Assembly (NCBI RefSeq): GCF_016907715.1
Contig: NZ_JAFBCM010000001.1
Location: forward strand, 5,146,001-5,210,000
Direction of reading: 5' to 3'
DNA: 64,000 nt
DNA from: Tenggerimyces flavus
Lineage (GTDB): Bacteria > Actinomycetota > Actinomycetes > Propionibacteriales > Actinopolymorphaceae
Below are positions 24,725 to 32,720 of this stretch, piece by piece. A program made the position numbers and the translations under genes. Each line of letters opens with the position of its first letter. Positions within the stretch are counted from its first letter, which is position 1. The notes beneath the pieces were generated by a model. The model was not told where the DNA came from, searched no databases, and worked only from the letters and a program-made list of their open reading frames with translations.

Positions 24725-25391
24725 GTGATCATGAATCAGGGACACCGCTAACGACGCCCGCCGAACTCCCAGGCGTGCACCTCGATCGCGTCGTACCTCT
24801 CGGTGGTCAGGACGGCGCGCGCAGTCTCCTCGTCAGGGGCTCGAAGGAGCACCGCCGTGCCGAGCCACTGGGTGCCGTCGTCGGAGAGCAACGGCCCGTA
24901 CGCGACCAGCTCGTCGCTGTCCGACGGCACGATGTCATCGACGGGCTCGCCGGTGCCGAAGCCGAGTACGAGGTAGCGGTCGCCTTCGGTGCGTCCGCCG
25001 GGAAAGTCCCACATCGTCCGGCCGAGGAGGTTCCGCCACCGGCGCAGCAGGACGTCCCGGTACGCGCCCGCCTGGTAGGTCGGCTCGTCGAACGCGAACG
25101 CCCGCGCCGCTGCGGGATCTGGCAGGTCGACGACGTGCACGCTGCCGGTCGGAACGTCGCCGACGAACGTCGGACCGCGCGCGATCAGCGACGCCTCGTA
25201 CCCGTCCATGTAGGACCAGTGCGCCTCCACCAGCTTCGTCCGGAGCGCCAACGAGCCGGGCCGGTCGCGGTGGTAGCAGAAGAACTCCATGACCATGATC
25301 CGTATCACGCCGCGCCGTGATCATGAACGTGATCATGAAGGCAAACTGGCGCATAGGACAGCTCTGGCTTCACGATCACGTACATGATCAC
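24725..25391. repeat. Dispersed GTGATCATG motifs around a YciI-like gene
   Basis: GTGATCATGAA occurs at 24725-24735, 25317-25327 and 25329-25339, and CATGATCAC, the inverse, at 25383-25391. The first copy lies within a larger inverted repeat (GTGTCC at 24709-24714, GGACAC at 24740-24745). The copies at 25317 and 25329 are 12 bp apart. They flank the YciI-like gene on both sides. Confidence 0.6.
24748..25290 (-). CDS. Tandem YciI-like domain protein
   Basis: A 180-residue protein that appears to hold two YciI-like ferredoxin-type domains. The first (about 1-95) reads EFFCYHRDRPGS then SYMDGYEASLIARGPTF; the second (100-180) reads DELVAYGPLLSDDGTQWLG and DAIEVHAWEFGG. Single YciI domains are about 95 residues, so this is a duplicated form. 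ATG 25290 is preferred with GGA 8 nt upstream; ATG 25296 and GTG 25308 are alternatives. Its promoter region carries two GTGATCATG motifs that could be an operator. The function is unknown; some YciI proteins are dehydrohalogenases. Confidence 0.7.
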   Translation of the reverse strand: MEFFCYHRDRPGSLALRTKLVEAHWSYMDGYEASLIARGPTFVGDVPTGSVHVVDLPDPAAARAFAFDEPTYQAGAYRDVLLRRWRNLLGRTMWDFPGGRTEGDRYLVLGFGTGEPVDDIVPSDSDELVAYGPLLSDDGTQWLGTAVLLRAPDEETARAVLTTERYDAIEVHAWEFGGRR

Positions 25392-25504
25392 CGGGTGGGG
25401 CCGGCCGGAAGTGGTCCAGGCCGTTCCCTAGACGGCGAAGGCACGACTTCTGCAAGCATGGGAACACGGCGGGAAATCGTTCTCTCGACAGAGCAGGAGA
25501 GCTT

Positions 25505-26593
25505 GTGTCCGACTTCAACGGCCTCGGTCTGCACCTGGGCAACCTCAGCCGGGTCTCCAACGCCGAAACCAGGAGCATCAACGCCGAGAACCCGACCGGG
25601 GCCAAGGGCCAGGGCGGGATGGCGACCGAGGGCGAGAACGCCGCCCGCGAGCTCGGGCAGGGCTGGAAGGTACGGCCCTGCATCACCCTCCCCGGCACCT
25701 CCACGACCACGCTCGCCGAGATCGAGGGTCCGGGCGCGATCCAGCACATCTGGATCACCGTCGACTCCCGCGCCTGGCGCCGGCTGGTGATCCGCGCGTA
25801 CTGGGACGGCGAGGACCAGCCCAGCATCGAGGCACCGCTGGGCGACTTCTTCGCGAACGGCTGGGGCAAGCACGCCCAGGTCAGCTCGATCCCGGTCGCG
25901 GTCAACCCGACCGGCGGCTTCAACTCCTACTGGGAGATGCCGTTCCGCGGCAGCGCGCGGATCACGATCGAGAACCTCGGCCCCGACGAGGTGACCGGCT
26001 TCTTCTTCCAGATCAGCTACGCGCTGACCGAGGTCGAGGAGGACCGCGCGTACCTGCACGCCCAGTGGCGCCGCACCGACACCGTGCCCAAGGGCGATGT
26101 GCACACGATCCTCGACGGCGTCCAGGGCCGCGGTCACTACGTCGGTACGTACATCGCCTGGGAGGCGCACCACCGAGGCTGGTGGGGCGAGGGCGAGATC
26201 AAGTTCTATATGGACGGCGACAAGGACTTCCCGACGATCTGCGGCACGGGCACCGAGGACTACTTCGGCGGCGCGTGGGGCTTCACCGTGGACGACCGGT
26301 ACAAGGAGTTCACGACGCCGTACCTCGGCATGCCGCAGGTGTTGGAGCCGGAAGGGCACATGGACAACCAGCAGCGGTTCGGCCTGTACCGCTGGCATGT
26401 CCAGGACCCGATCCGGTTCAGCAGCGACCTGCGCGTGACGATCCAGGCGCTCGGGTTCAAGCAGGACATCAAGGGTGGCGCCCGGTTCCTCCAGCTGCGC
26501 GACGACATCGCGTCGACGGCCTTCTGGTACCAGCAGCCGCCGCACGCCCCGTACCCGACGTCCCCCAGCCTGGACGACCTCGACAACGCCTAG
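25505..26593 (+). CDS. Glycoside hydrolase family 172 (DUF2961) protein
   Basis: A 362-residue protein of the DUF2961 family, now GH172, whose characterised members cleave alpha-D-arabinofuranosides or act on difructose dianhydride. Typical features are GPGAIQHIWIT near residue 78, the first jelly-roll, and CGTGTEDYFGGAWGF near residue 245, which carries a conserved catalytic glutamate. No signal peptide is seen, so it is probably cytosolic. GTG 25505 has AGGAG 6-7 nt upstream. Its stop TAG shares CTAG (26590-26593) with the stop of the convergent luciferase-like fragment. Actinobacterial arabinan or imported fructo-oligosaccharides are possible substrates. Confidence 0.85.
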   Translation: MSDFNGLGLHLGNLSRVSNAETRSINAENPTGAKGQGGMATEGENAARELGQGWKVRPCITLPGTSTTTLAEIEGPGAIQHIWITVDSRAWRRLVIRAYWDGEDQPSIEAPLGDFFANGWGKHAQVSSIPVAVNPTGGFNSYWEMPFRGSARITIENLGPDEVTGFFFQISYALTEVEEDRAYLHAQWRRTDTVPKGDVHTILDGVQGRGHYVGTYIAWEAHHRGWWGEGEIKFYMDGDKDFPTICGTGTEDYFGGAWGFTVDDRYKEFTTPYLGMPQVLEPEGHMDNQQRFGLYRWHVQDPIRFSSDLRVTIQALGFKQDIKGGARFLQLRDDIASTAFWYQQPPHAPYPTSPSLDDLDNA

Positions 26594-26805
26594 GCCTGGA
26601 ACAGCGGCGGCAGCCTCGGCCTGACCTCCTCGACGAAGCGACGCGCTTGGTCGAGGGGGTCGCCGAAGACGGGCCAGAAGACGAGGCCGTCGAAGCCCAG
26701 CCGCTCGTGGTAGTCGGTCACCACGTCGATCCCGTTCGCCTCGGCCAGGTCGGCGATCTCGAAGGCCTGGTGGAAACGCCGCACGCTCGAGTCGAGCGCG
26801 TTCAT
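26590..26805 (-). pseudogene. C-terminal fragment of a luciferase-like (LLM) flavin oxidoreductase
   Basis: A 71-codon frame beginning at ATG 26805, which overlaps the stop of the MFS transporter gene by ATGA. The sequence GFDGLVFWPVFGDPLDQARRF is the usual last strand and helix of LLM-class monooxygenases, whose normal length is about 330-370 residues, so the catalytic barrel is missing. The frame is clean and translationally coupled, so a short peptide may still be made. The best explanation is a deletion that fused the tail to the transporter operon. Confidence 0.5.
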
Positions 26806-28139
26806 GCGTACGACCTTCGCGCGATCAGGATGCCGACGACTCCGAACAAGGCGGCGACGGCGAACGAGACCAGGTAGCCCGAGCCGACCATCGTGAACAG
26901 GGCTCCGGTGATCGCCACCACGACCACGGTGAAGACCGACTCCCCCACCTGCAGCGACGAGCTGTTCTGTCCCTGCTCGCCCTCCGCCGAGAGCTCCAGC
27001 GTCAGGACGGACAGCGTCGGGTAGAGCATGCCCATTCCGAAGCCCGCGACGATCCACACCACGAACGCGGCACCGATCGGGAGGATGTCCTGGGCGACCA
27101 GCGCGATCAGCACGATGCCTGCGGTCACGAACGCGGCACCGCCGCGCAGGGCGAACGGTCGCTTCACCCAGCCGCGACCCTGTAGCCAGGACGCGAACGA
27201 CCAGGCGAGCGCGCTGCCGGTCAGGGCGAGCCCGGCCAGCGACGGGCTGAGACCGCGGTCCTCGATCAGCATCAGCGGAACGAGCACCTCGGCCGCGACG
27301 AACGCGGCCGCGACCACGCCGCGGAGCGCCACCACGGCCGGCAGCCCGCGGAGCGCGACCAGCGTGCCCTTCGGCAGCAGCTGGGGCAGCGCGACGGCGA
27401 GCAGCGCGGCACCGATGAGCAGGACGACGAGCCCGTTCGCGTGGCCGCTGCCGTACTGCATGAGTGCCGCGCCGGCCGCGGTCACCGTGGCCCACACCAA
27501 GCGCCGACCGAGCCCCGCGGAGCCCGTGGCCTGGCCGCCGACGATTGGTTGTCCGACCAGGCCGCGCGCCAGGACGTACGACGCGGGCAGCGTAAGCACC
27601 GAGACGCCGAGGAACACCCAGCGCCAGCCGACGTAGTCGGTGATCACACCGGTGAGCACCGGTCCCACCATCGACGGGATCACCCAGGCCGCGGCGAGCG
27701 CGGAGAACACCTGCGGGTGCAGCACCGACGGGTAGACCCTGGCCACGAGCACGTACATCGTCACGAGGAACAGCCCGGCGCCGAGGCCCTGGAGGACCCG
27801 GCCGGCGAGGAAGATCGTGATGTTCTGTGCGAACCCGGCGACCAGGAGACCGGCGACGAACCCGACGATACCGGTCCACAGGGGCGCGACCGGGCCGCGC
27901 AGGTCGCTCCAGCGCCCGCCCAGCACGGTGGCGAACACGCTGGCGGCCATCGCGCCGCTGAACGCCAGGCCGTACAGGGCCATGCCGTCCAGCTCCCTGG
28001 CCACGATGGGCATGGCGGTGGCGACGGCGAGATACTCGAACGCGACCAGGGTGCTGAGCGCGATCAACCCCGCGCTGAGGGACAGGTAGCGCTTGGTGAA
28101 GGCCCCCGGTGGGCGTTCGGTGATCGTCGTTGTCGTCAT
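26802..28139 (-). CDS. MFS transporter (drug-proton antiporter type)
   Basis: A 445-residue membrane protein with about 14 hydrophobic segments. The A-motif region GGRWSDLRGPVAP after helix 2 and GRVLQGLGAGLFLVTMY in helix 4, followed by ITDYVGWRWVFLG (motif C-like), mark a multidrug efflux-type MFS protein. ATG 28139 lies 7 nt after TATGGT (28152-28147), so the message is probably leaderless; the longer frame from 28190 has no signal. It is divergent from the SDR gene, and a luciferase-like tail is coupled to its 3' end. The exported compound is unknown. Confidence 0.88.
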   Translation of the reverse strand: MTTTTITERPPGAFTKRYLSLSAGLIALSTLVAFEYLAVATAMPIVARELDGMALYGLAFSGAMAASVFATVLGGRWSDLRGPVAPLWTGIVGFVAGLLVAGFAQNITIFLAGRVLQGLGAGLFLVTMYVLVARVYPSVLHPQVFSALAAAWVIPSMVGPVLTGVITDYVGWRWVFLGVSVLTLPASYVLARGLVGQPIVGGQATGSAGLGRRLVWATVTAAGAALMQYGSGHANGLVVLLIGAALLAVALPQLLPKGTLVALRGLPAVVALRGVVAAAFVAAEVLVPLMLIEDRGLSPSLAGLALTGSALAWSFASWLQGRGWVKRPFALRGGAAFVTAGIVLIALVAQDILPIGAAFVVWIVAGFGMGMLYPTLSVLTLELSAEGEQGQNSSSLQVGESVFTVVVVAITGALFTMVGSGYLVSFAVAALFGVVGILIARRSYA

Positions 28140-28288
28140 GATCGTGACCATACGAGCCGCCGCGGCGCACCACATCGGGCATCGGACCACCGGGACCTAG
28201 GCACATGGTCCTAGGGCCAACGTGGTCCACTCCCGCCGCACCCGAATGGACCTACCGGCGGATGGCCCTGCCGCCTAGCGTGCGGAGC

Positions 28289-29038
28289 ATGCTGCTGAAG
28301 GACAAGGTCGCGGTGATCTATGGCGGCGGTGGGGCCGTCGGCGGCGCCATCGCTCGTACGTTCGCCCACGAGGGTGCGCGGCTGTACCTGGCCGGGCGCA
28401 CCCGCGCGCCGCTGGAGATCGTCGGCGCGGCCATCCGGAAGGGCGGCGGCACGGCGGACGCGGCGACGCTCGACGCACTGGACGTCGACGCCGTCGAGGC
28501 CCATGCGGCCAGAGTGGTGGACGAGGCCGGTCGCCTCGACATCTCGCTGAACGTCATCGGCTACGGCGACACGCAGGGCGAGCCGTTGCTGGTGATGAAG
28601 CCCGACCGGTTCGTCGGTGCGATCCACAACGCGATGGAGTCGCACTTCCTCACCGCGACGGCAGCGGGCCGGCACATGGTCCGCGAGGGCTCGGGCGTGA
28701 TCCTCGCGCTGTCAGCCCAGGCTGGGCGCGTGCCGTACCTCAACACCGGCGGGTTCGGCGTGCTGTCCGCGGCGATCGAGGCGTTCTGCCGGCAGCTCGC
28801 CGCCGAACTCGGCCCGGGCGGCGTACGGGTCGTGTGCCTGCGCTCCGGCGGCTCGCCCGAGACGCCCGCTGGCCAGCACAAGCAGGAGTGGTGGGCGAAG
28901 CAGGCCGAGAAGACCGCGCTCCGCCGGCTGCCCCTGCTCACCGACGTGGCGAACGCGGCCGTGCTGATGGCCTCCGACCGGGCCGGCGCCATCACCGCCG
29001 AGATCGTGAACGTGACGTCGGGCGAGCTGTACGACTAG
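28289..29038 (+). CDS. SDR-family protein lacking the YxxxK catalytic pair
   Basis: A 249-residue Rossmann protein of the short-chain dehydrogenase superfamily. The dinucleotide loop is VIYGGGGAVGGAIAR and the NAG-equivalent strand reads LNVIGYGD. Where active SDRs have YxxxK, this protein reads GGFGVLSAAIEAF, so tyrosine is phenylalanine and lysine is serine; the serine at LALSAQAG remains. It is probably not a classical dehydrogenase. ATG 28289 lies 7 nt after TAGCGT (28276-28281). The DHFR-like gene follows after 13 bp with its own promoter hexamer. Confidence 0.85.
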   Translation: MLLKDKVAVIYGGGGAVGGAIARTFAHEGARLYLAGRTRAPLEIVGAAIRKGGGTADAATLDALDVDAVEAHAARVVDEAGRLDISLNVIGYGDTQGEPLLVMKPDRFVGAIHNAMESHFLTATAAGRHMVREGSGVILALSAQAGRVPYLNTGGFGVLSAAIEAFCRQLAAELGPGGVRVVCLRSGGSPETPAGQHKQEWWAKQAEKTALRRLPLLTDVANAAVLMASDRAGAITAEIVNVTSGELYD

Positions 29039-29051
29039 CTATTCTCGCCGG

Positions 29052-29624
29052 ATGCGCAAGCTCTGCTATCTCGTGGCCGCGTCGATCGACGGCTTCATCG
29101 CCGCTTTGGACGGGTCGATCGACCTGTTCCCGATGGACGAGGAGTACGTCGGGATGCTCGCCAGCCGGTATCCCGAGACGTTGCCGACCCACGTCCGCGC
29201 GATGCTCGGCGCCGAGGTCGAGAACCGCGTCTTCGACACGGCGGTGATGGGGCGGACCACGTACGAGCAGGGCGTCAAGGCGGGGTTGACGAATCCGTAC
29301 GCGCATCTGCGCACCTACGTCGTCTCGAGCAGCCTGACCGAGACCGCGGACGAAGCGGTGCAGCTGATCTCCAGCGACGTCCTCGAACGGGTTGCGGAGT
29401 TGAAGGAGCAACCAGGGTTGAGCATCTGGCTGTGCGGCGGACCTCAGCTCGCGGCCACGCTGTATCCGGTGCTGGACGAGCTGATCGTGAAGGTCAACCC
29501 GATCGTGCTTGGCTCGGGCATCCCCTTGTTCGGCGCCGACGTCACACCCGGACCGCTCCGGCTGAAGGAGTCCTCGACCGTCGCGGCCGGGGTGACCGTC
29601 CAGCACTACGAGGTGTTGCACTAA
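29052..29624 (+). CDS. Dihydrofolate-reductase-like (RibD C-terminal) protein
   Basis: A 190-residue protein of the DHFR/RibD_C fold. It starts RKLCYLVAASIDGFIA, has VMGRTTYEQGV near residue 70, and WLCGGPQLAATLYPVLDEL near residue 130, all typical of this NADPH-dependent reductase group. The group includes many uncharacterised actinobacterial proteins and is not the folate enzyme. ATG 29052 lies 6 nt after TATTCT (29040-29045). The stop TAA overlaps the ancestral stop of the convergent GH114 gene (CTAA at 29621-29624). Confidence 0.87.
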   Translation: MRKLCYLVAASIDGFIAALDGSIDLFPMDEEYVGMLASRYPETLPTHVRAMLGAEVENRVFDTAVMGRTTYEQGVKAGLTNPYAHLRTYVVSSSLTETADEAVQLISSDVLERVAELKEQPGLSIWLCGGPQLAATLYPVLDELIVKVNPIVLGSGIPLFGADVTPGPLRLKESSTVAAGVTVQHYEVLH

Positions 29625-29725
29625 CGGCAGGCCACGCGGTAGGCGTCGAGCTCGTACTTCTTCTCCAGGGAATTGAAGTTCTCCGCGTTCGACCTCGAGC
29701 AGAACTGCGACGTCGCGAGCTCGTA
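29621..29725 (-). other. Cut-off C-terminal tail of the GH114 gene
   Basis: Directly behind the TAG at 29726 the same frame encodes YELATSQFCSRSNAENF and SLEKKYELDAYRVACR before a second TAG at 29621. These 34 residues match the usual GH114 ending, including two cysteines. A GAG-to-TAG change at one codon would produce this layout. Confidence 0.7.
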
Positions 29726-30466
29726 CTACACGGTGAACACCGCCTTGCCCGCGTCGACGAACTGGTCGTAGCCGAACGAGCCGTTCTGCGCTGTCGTGCA
29801 CTCGTCGTACTGCCAGCACTGCTCGTTCAGCGCCCAGTCGAAGTACGGCAGCAGCTGCGGGATCTGCGCGATGTCGTTCTTCAGGCCCACCGACAGGCCG
29901 CGCCGGTGCGCCTCGTTGCCGAGCCAGGCGTTGAACGCCAGCTGGTCAGCGGCGGTCAACGGGAAGCCGGTCTCGTTCGTGTAGCCGTCGACGTTGTCGA
30001 ACTCGATCGCGTCGAAGCCCTTGTCCGCGCACAGGTCCATCCGCGCTTCCAGGATGTCGCCGAGTGGCCCGTTGAACGCGCGGATGTCCAACCAGCGTTC
30101 GCCTTCCCAGTCGTCCAGCGGTAGCCCCAACACGGCGGCAGGGAACGAGCCGGCGTCCGGTCGCCAGTCCTCGTACGACCCGGCGCTCACGTAGCAGACC
30201 ACGTTGCGCCCGGGCTTCGTCTCGTGCAGCCGCTGCACCGTCGCGGCGGTGGCGTCGAACCCGTCGATGTCGTACATGGTCACGTCCAGGAACGGCTCGG
30301 TCGGCACCGACGAGAGCCGCCATTCCCAACTGGTGTCGAGCGCCGGGTGCCAGCACCCCGGACAAGGCACCGGAGCGGGCAGCGCTGCCGGTGCGGCCTG
30401 CGCCGACGTGACGCCGGCCAGCATCCCGCAGATCATGAGCACGACCGTCAGAACCCGTTTGATCAT
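29726..30466 (-). CDS. Secreted GH114-like endo-alpha-1,4-polygalactosaminidase, amber-truncated
   Basis: A 246-residue secreted TIM-barrel protein. A signal peptide covers about residues 1-24 (KRVLTVVLMICGMLAG...QAA). Family features are CYVSAGSYEDWRPD, GPLGDILEARMDLC, GFDAIEFDNVDGY (with the catalytic-region aspartate) and GLKNDIAQIPQLLPYFDW. GH114 proteins usually continue with a strand and a C-terminal helix after VF-VEY; here a TAG at 29728-29726 stops the frame there, while the expected tail follows in the same frame to 29621. It is the last gene of the sugar ABC operon, 21 bp after the binding-protein gene, with GGGGGAG about 5 nt before its ATG. Confidence 0.82.
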   Translation of the reverse strand: MIKRVLTVVLMICGMLAGVTSAQAAPAALPAPVPCPGCWHPALDTSWEWRLSSVPTEPFLDVTMYDIDGFDATAATVQRLHETKPGRNVVCYVSAGSYEDWRPDAGSFPAAVLGLPLDDWEGERWLDIRAFNGPLGDILEARMDLCADKGFDAIEFDNVDGYTNETGFPLTAADQLAFNAWLGNEAHRRGLSVGLKNDIAQIPQLLPYFDWALNEQCWQYDECTTAQNGSFGYDQFVDAGKAVFTV

Positions 30467-30487
30467 CGTCTCCCCCGTGTCCAGGAG

Positions 30488-31816
30488 TCAGTCGGAAGCG
30501 AACAGGGCGTTGACCTTCTCGTTCGCCGCGCTCAGCGCGGGTGCTGCTTCCTTCTGGCCGAGCCACACCTCTTCCATGGCGGTGGCCACGATCTGGTTGA
30601 TCTCGTCGCCGTGGTCGCTCACCGGCAGCAGGAACGTGCCGTCCTTGGCGTCGGCCTGCTCGACGAAGAGCTTCACGTCGCGGCCCGCCTTCTCGTGCGC
30701 GGCCAGCGCCTTCTCCGACGAGGACGTGATCGCGGGGAACACCACGGCGTCGGTGGCGACGACGTCCTGGCAGGCGGTCGAGCCGAGGTACTTGACCCAC
30801 TTCCACGCTTCGTCCGGGTGGTCGGTGTCGGCGTAGATGACGTCGGCGAGCCCATTGAACGCCGACTTGCGTCCCTGCGGTCCGGTGGGCAGCGGCGCGA
30901 ACGCGAACTTCTGCTCGGTCGACTCGAGGTACGCCTTGATCATCCACGAGCCGGTGATGCCGAGCGCGCCCTTGCCGGAGTTCAGCACGGCGTCGGTGCC
31001 GAGCGAGCTCGTCTTGTCGTACGGCGCCGAGTAACCCTTGACGGCGAGGCTCCGGAACCAGTCGACGGTCTCGGCCAGCTTCGGGTCGTCGTAGAAGTAC
31101 TTGGTGCCGAACGGGTTCTTGTCGATGTAGTTGAAGCCGTTGGAGACCGCGAGGTCGCCCCAGCCGTTCTGGCCCTGCGAGCCGTCGTTCAGCTCGGGCA
31201 CGATCCCGCGCACGGCGACCTTGCTCTTGTCGAAGCCGGGCTCGTCGCCGCGCTTGCCGTTCGCGTCGACGGTGAGCTTCGCGATCGCCTGCTCGAACGT
31301 GCCGCCGTCGGTCGGGTTCCAGGTGAGGTTGGACAGATCGACGCCGGCCTTCTTCGCCTGGTCGGCGTTGTAGATGATCGCCATCGTGTCCCAGTCCTTG
31401 GGCAGCCCGTACCGCTTGCCCTCCTTGACCCAGACCTCGGCGAGCCCCGGCCGGTACTGCGTCAAGTCCACCTTGTCAGCGTCGGCCATCGGTTGCAGGT
31501 CGAGCAGCTGGCCGTTCTTGACGAACTGCGGGTAGTACGACGCCTGCATCGTGATGACGTCGGGCGCCTCACCCGAGACGAGCTGGGTGGTGAGGTTCTG
31601 CCAGTACTGGTCCCACGCGTTCTGCGTGATCTTCACGGTGATGTCGGGGTTGGCCTTGGTGAACGCGTCGGCACACTTCTGGTACGAGGCCTGCTGGACG
31701 TCGTCCCACAGCGCATACGTCAACTCCACCTTGCCACCGGACGACCCGCCGCCTCCCCCACTGCACGCGGCGGCCACGACAAGCAGTGCCAGCGCCGGAA
31801 TCGCTGCCTTCTTCAT
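30488..31816 (-). CDS. Carbohydrate ABC transporter substrate-binding lipoprotein
   Basis: A 442-residue binding protein of the CUT1 type. The signal sequence KKAAIPALALLVVAAAC ends in a lipobox with Cys18, followed by a Gly/Ser linker, so it is anchored outside the membrane. Typical family segments are LTYALWDDVQQ, KANPDITVKI, and KGALGITGSWM in the C-terminal lobe. It starts 4 bp after the second permease gene ends. The ligand is probably an oligosaccharide processed by the GH4 and PfkB enzymes encoded nearby. Confidence 0.92.
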   Translation of the reverse strand: MKKAAIPALALLVVAAACSGGGGGSSGGKVELTYALWDDVQQASYQKCADAFTKANPDITVKITQNAWDQYWQNLTTQLVSGEAPDVITMQASYYPQFVKNGQLLDLQPMADADKVDLTQYRPGLAEVWVKEGKRYGLPKDWDTMAIIYNADQAKKAGVDLSNLTWNPTDGGTFEQAIAKLTVDANGKRGDEPGFDKSKVAVRGIVPELNDGSQGQNGWGDLAVSNGFNYIDKNPFGTKYFYDDPKLAETVDWFRSLAVKGYSAPYDKTSSLGTDAVLNSGKGALGITGSWMIKAYLESTEQKFAFAPLPTGPQGRKSAFNGLADVIYADTDHPDEAWKWVKYLGSTACQDVVATDAVVFPAITSSSEKALAAHEKAGRDVKLFVEQADAKDGTFLLPVSDHGDEINQIVATAMEEVWLGQKEAAPALSAANEKVNALFASD

Positions 31817-31820
31817 AGGA

Positions 31821-32720
31821 CTAACCCTTCAGGCCGGAGAACTGGATGGAGTCGACGAGGCGGCGACCGAAGAAGATCACCAACAGCAGAACGGGAATCA
31901 CCGACAGCGCAGACCCCGCCATCAGGCCGGTCCAGTCCGGCGCGGTGTTGGGCGACTGCTTGAGGAAGATGCCGAGAGCGGCGGTGAGCACGCGGGTCTC
32001 CTCGCCCGGCGCGACGAGCTGCGGCCACAGGTAGTCGTTCCACGTCCACACCGCGGTCGTCAGGGCGACCGTCAGCAACGGCCCCTTGGTGATCGGCAGC
32101 ACGATCCGCCAGAAGATCACCCACTTGCCCGCACCGTCGATCAACGCGGCCTCCTCGACATCGCGCGGAATCCCGAGGAAGAACTGGCGCAGGAAGAACA
32201 CCGCGAACGGCGTCATCAGCACGCTCGGCGCGATCAAGCCCTGGTAGGTGTTGATCCAGTCGAGCTCCTTCACCAGCGCGAAGTTCGGCAGCAGGGTGAA
32301 GATCGGCGGGACCATCAACGCGCCGACGAACAAGCCGAACAGCAGGTCGCGCCCACGGAAGCGGAGCCGCGCGAACGCGTACCCGGCCATCGCGCAGAAC
32401 AGTGTCTGCAGGAACGTGATCAAGCCGGTGTAGACGACCGAGTTCCGCAGGTACAGAAAGAAGTCCAGATGGGCGCCCGAGCCACCCGCGGCCCGGGCCT
32501 CCTCGCGCGTCACCAGTCCGAGCACCCGCTCGAAGTTGAACAGGGTCGGATGGTTCGGGAGCAGGCCGGCGTTGTCGCCGGCCAGCTCCCGGCCCGGGGT
32601 GATCGCGGTCCGCAACATCCAGTACAGCGGGAACAGCGAGACCACGAGCGCGACGACCACGAAGGCCCACGCGAGGACGCGCGTCGGCGTGACCTTGCGA
32701 CGATCCGTTGGCGTACTCAT
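31821..32720 (-). CDS. Carbohydrate ABC transporter permease (MalG type)
   Basis: A 299-residue membrane protein with six predicted helices. The ATPase-contact EAA loop reads EEAALIDGAGKWVIFWRIVLP. As in MalG-like subunits the protein ends with a short cytoplasmic tail (FSGLKG). ATG 32720 overlaps the stop of the first permease gene (ATGA at 32717-32720). It pairs with that permease and the lipoprotein. No ATP-binding subunit is encoded in the operon; actinobacterial CUT1 systems usually share one MsiK-type ATPase encoded elsewhere. Confidence 0.92.
   Translation of the reverse strand: MSTPTDRRKVTPTRVLAWAFVVVALVVSLFPLYWMLRTAITPGRELAGDNAGLLPNHPTLFNFERVLGLVTREEARAAGGSGAHLDFFLYLRNSVVYTGLITFLQTLFCAMAGYAFARLRFRGRDLLFGLFVGALMVPPIFTLLPNFALVKELDWINTYQGLIAPSVLMTPFAVFFLRQFFLGIPRDVEEAALIDGAGKWVIFWRIVLPITKGPLLTVALTTAVWTWNDYLWPQLVAPGEETRVLTAALGIFLKQSPNTAPDWTGLMAGSALSVIPVLLLVIFFGRRLVDSIQFSGLKG

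Noticed and set aside
29621-30466. GH114 gene as fully dead pseudogene
   Set aside because: Only the last 34 residues are cut off, the barrel motifs are complete, and the ribosome-binding site is good, so a functional product cannot be excluded.
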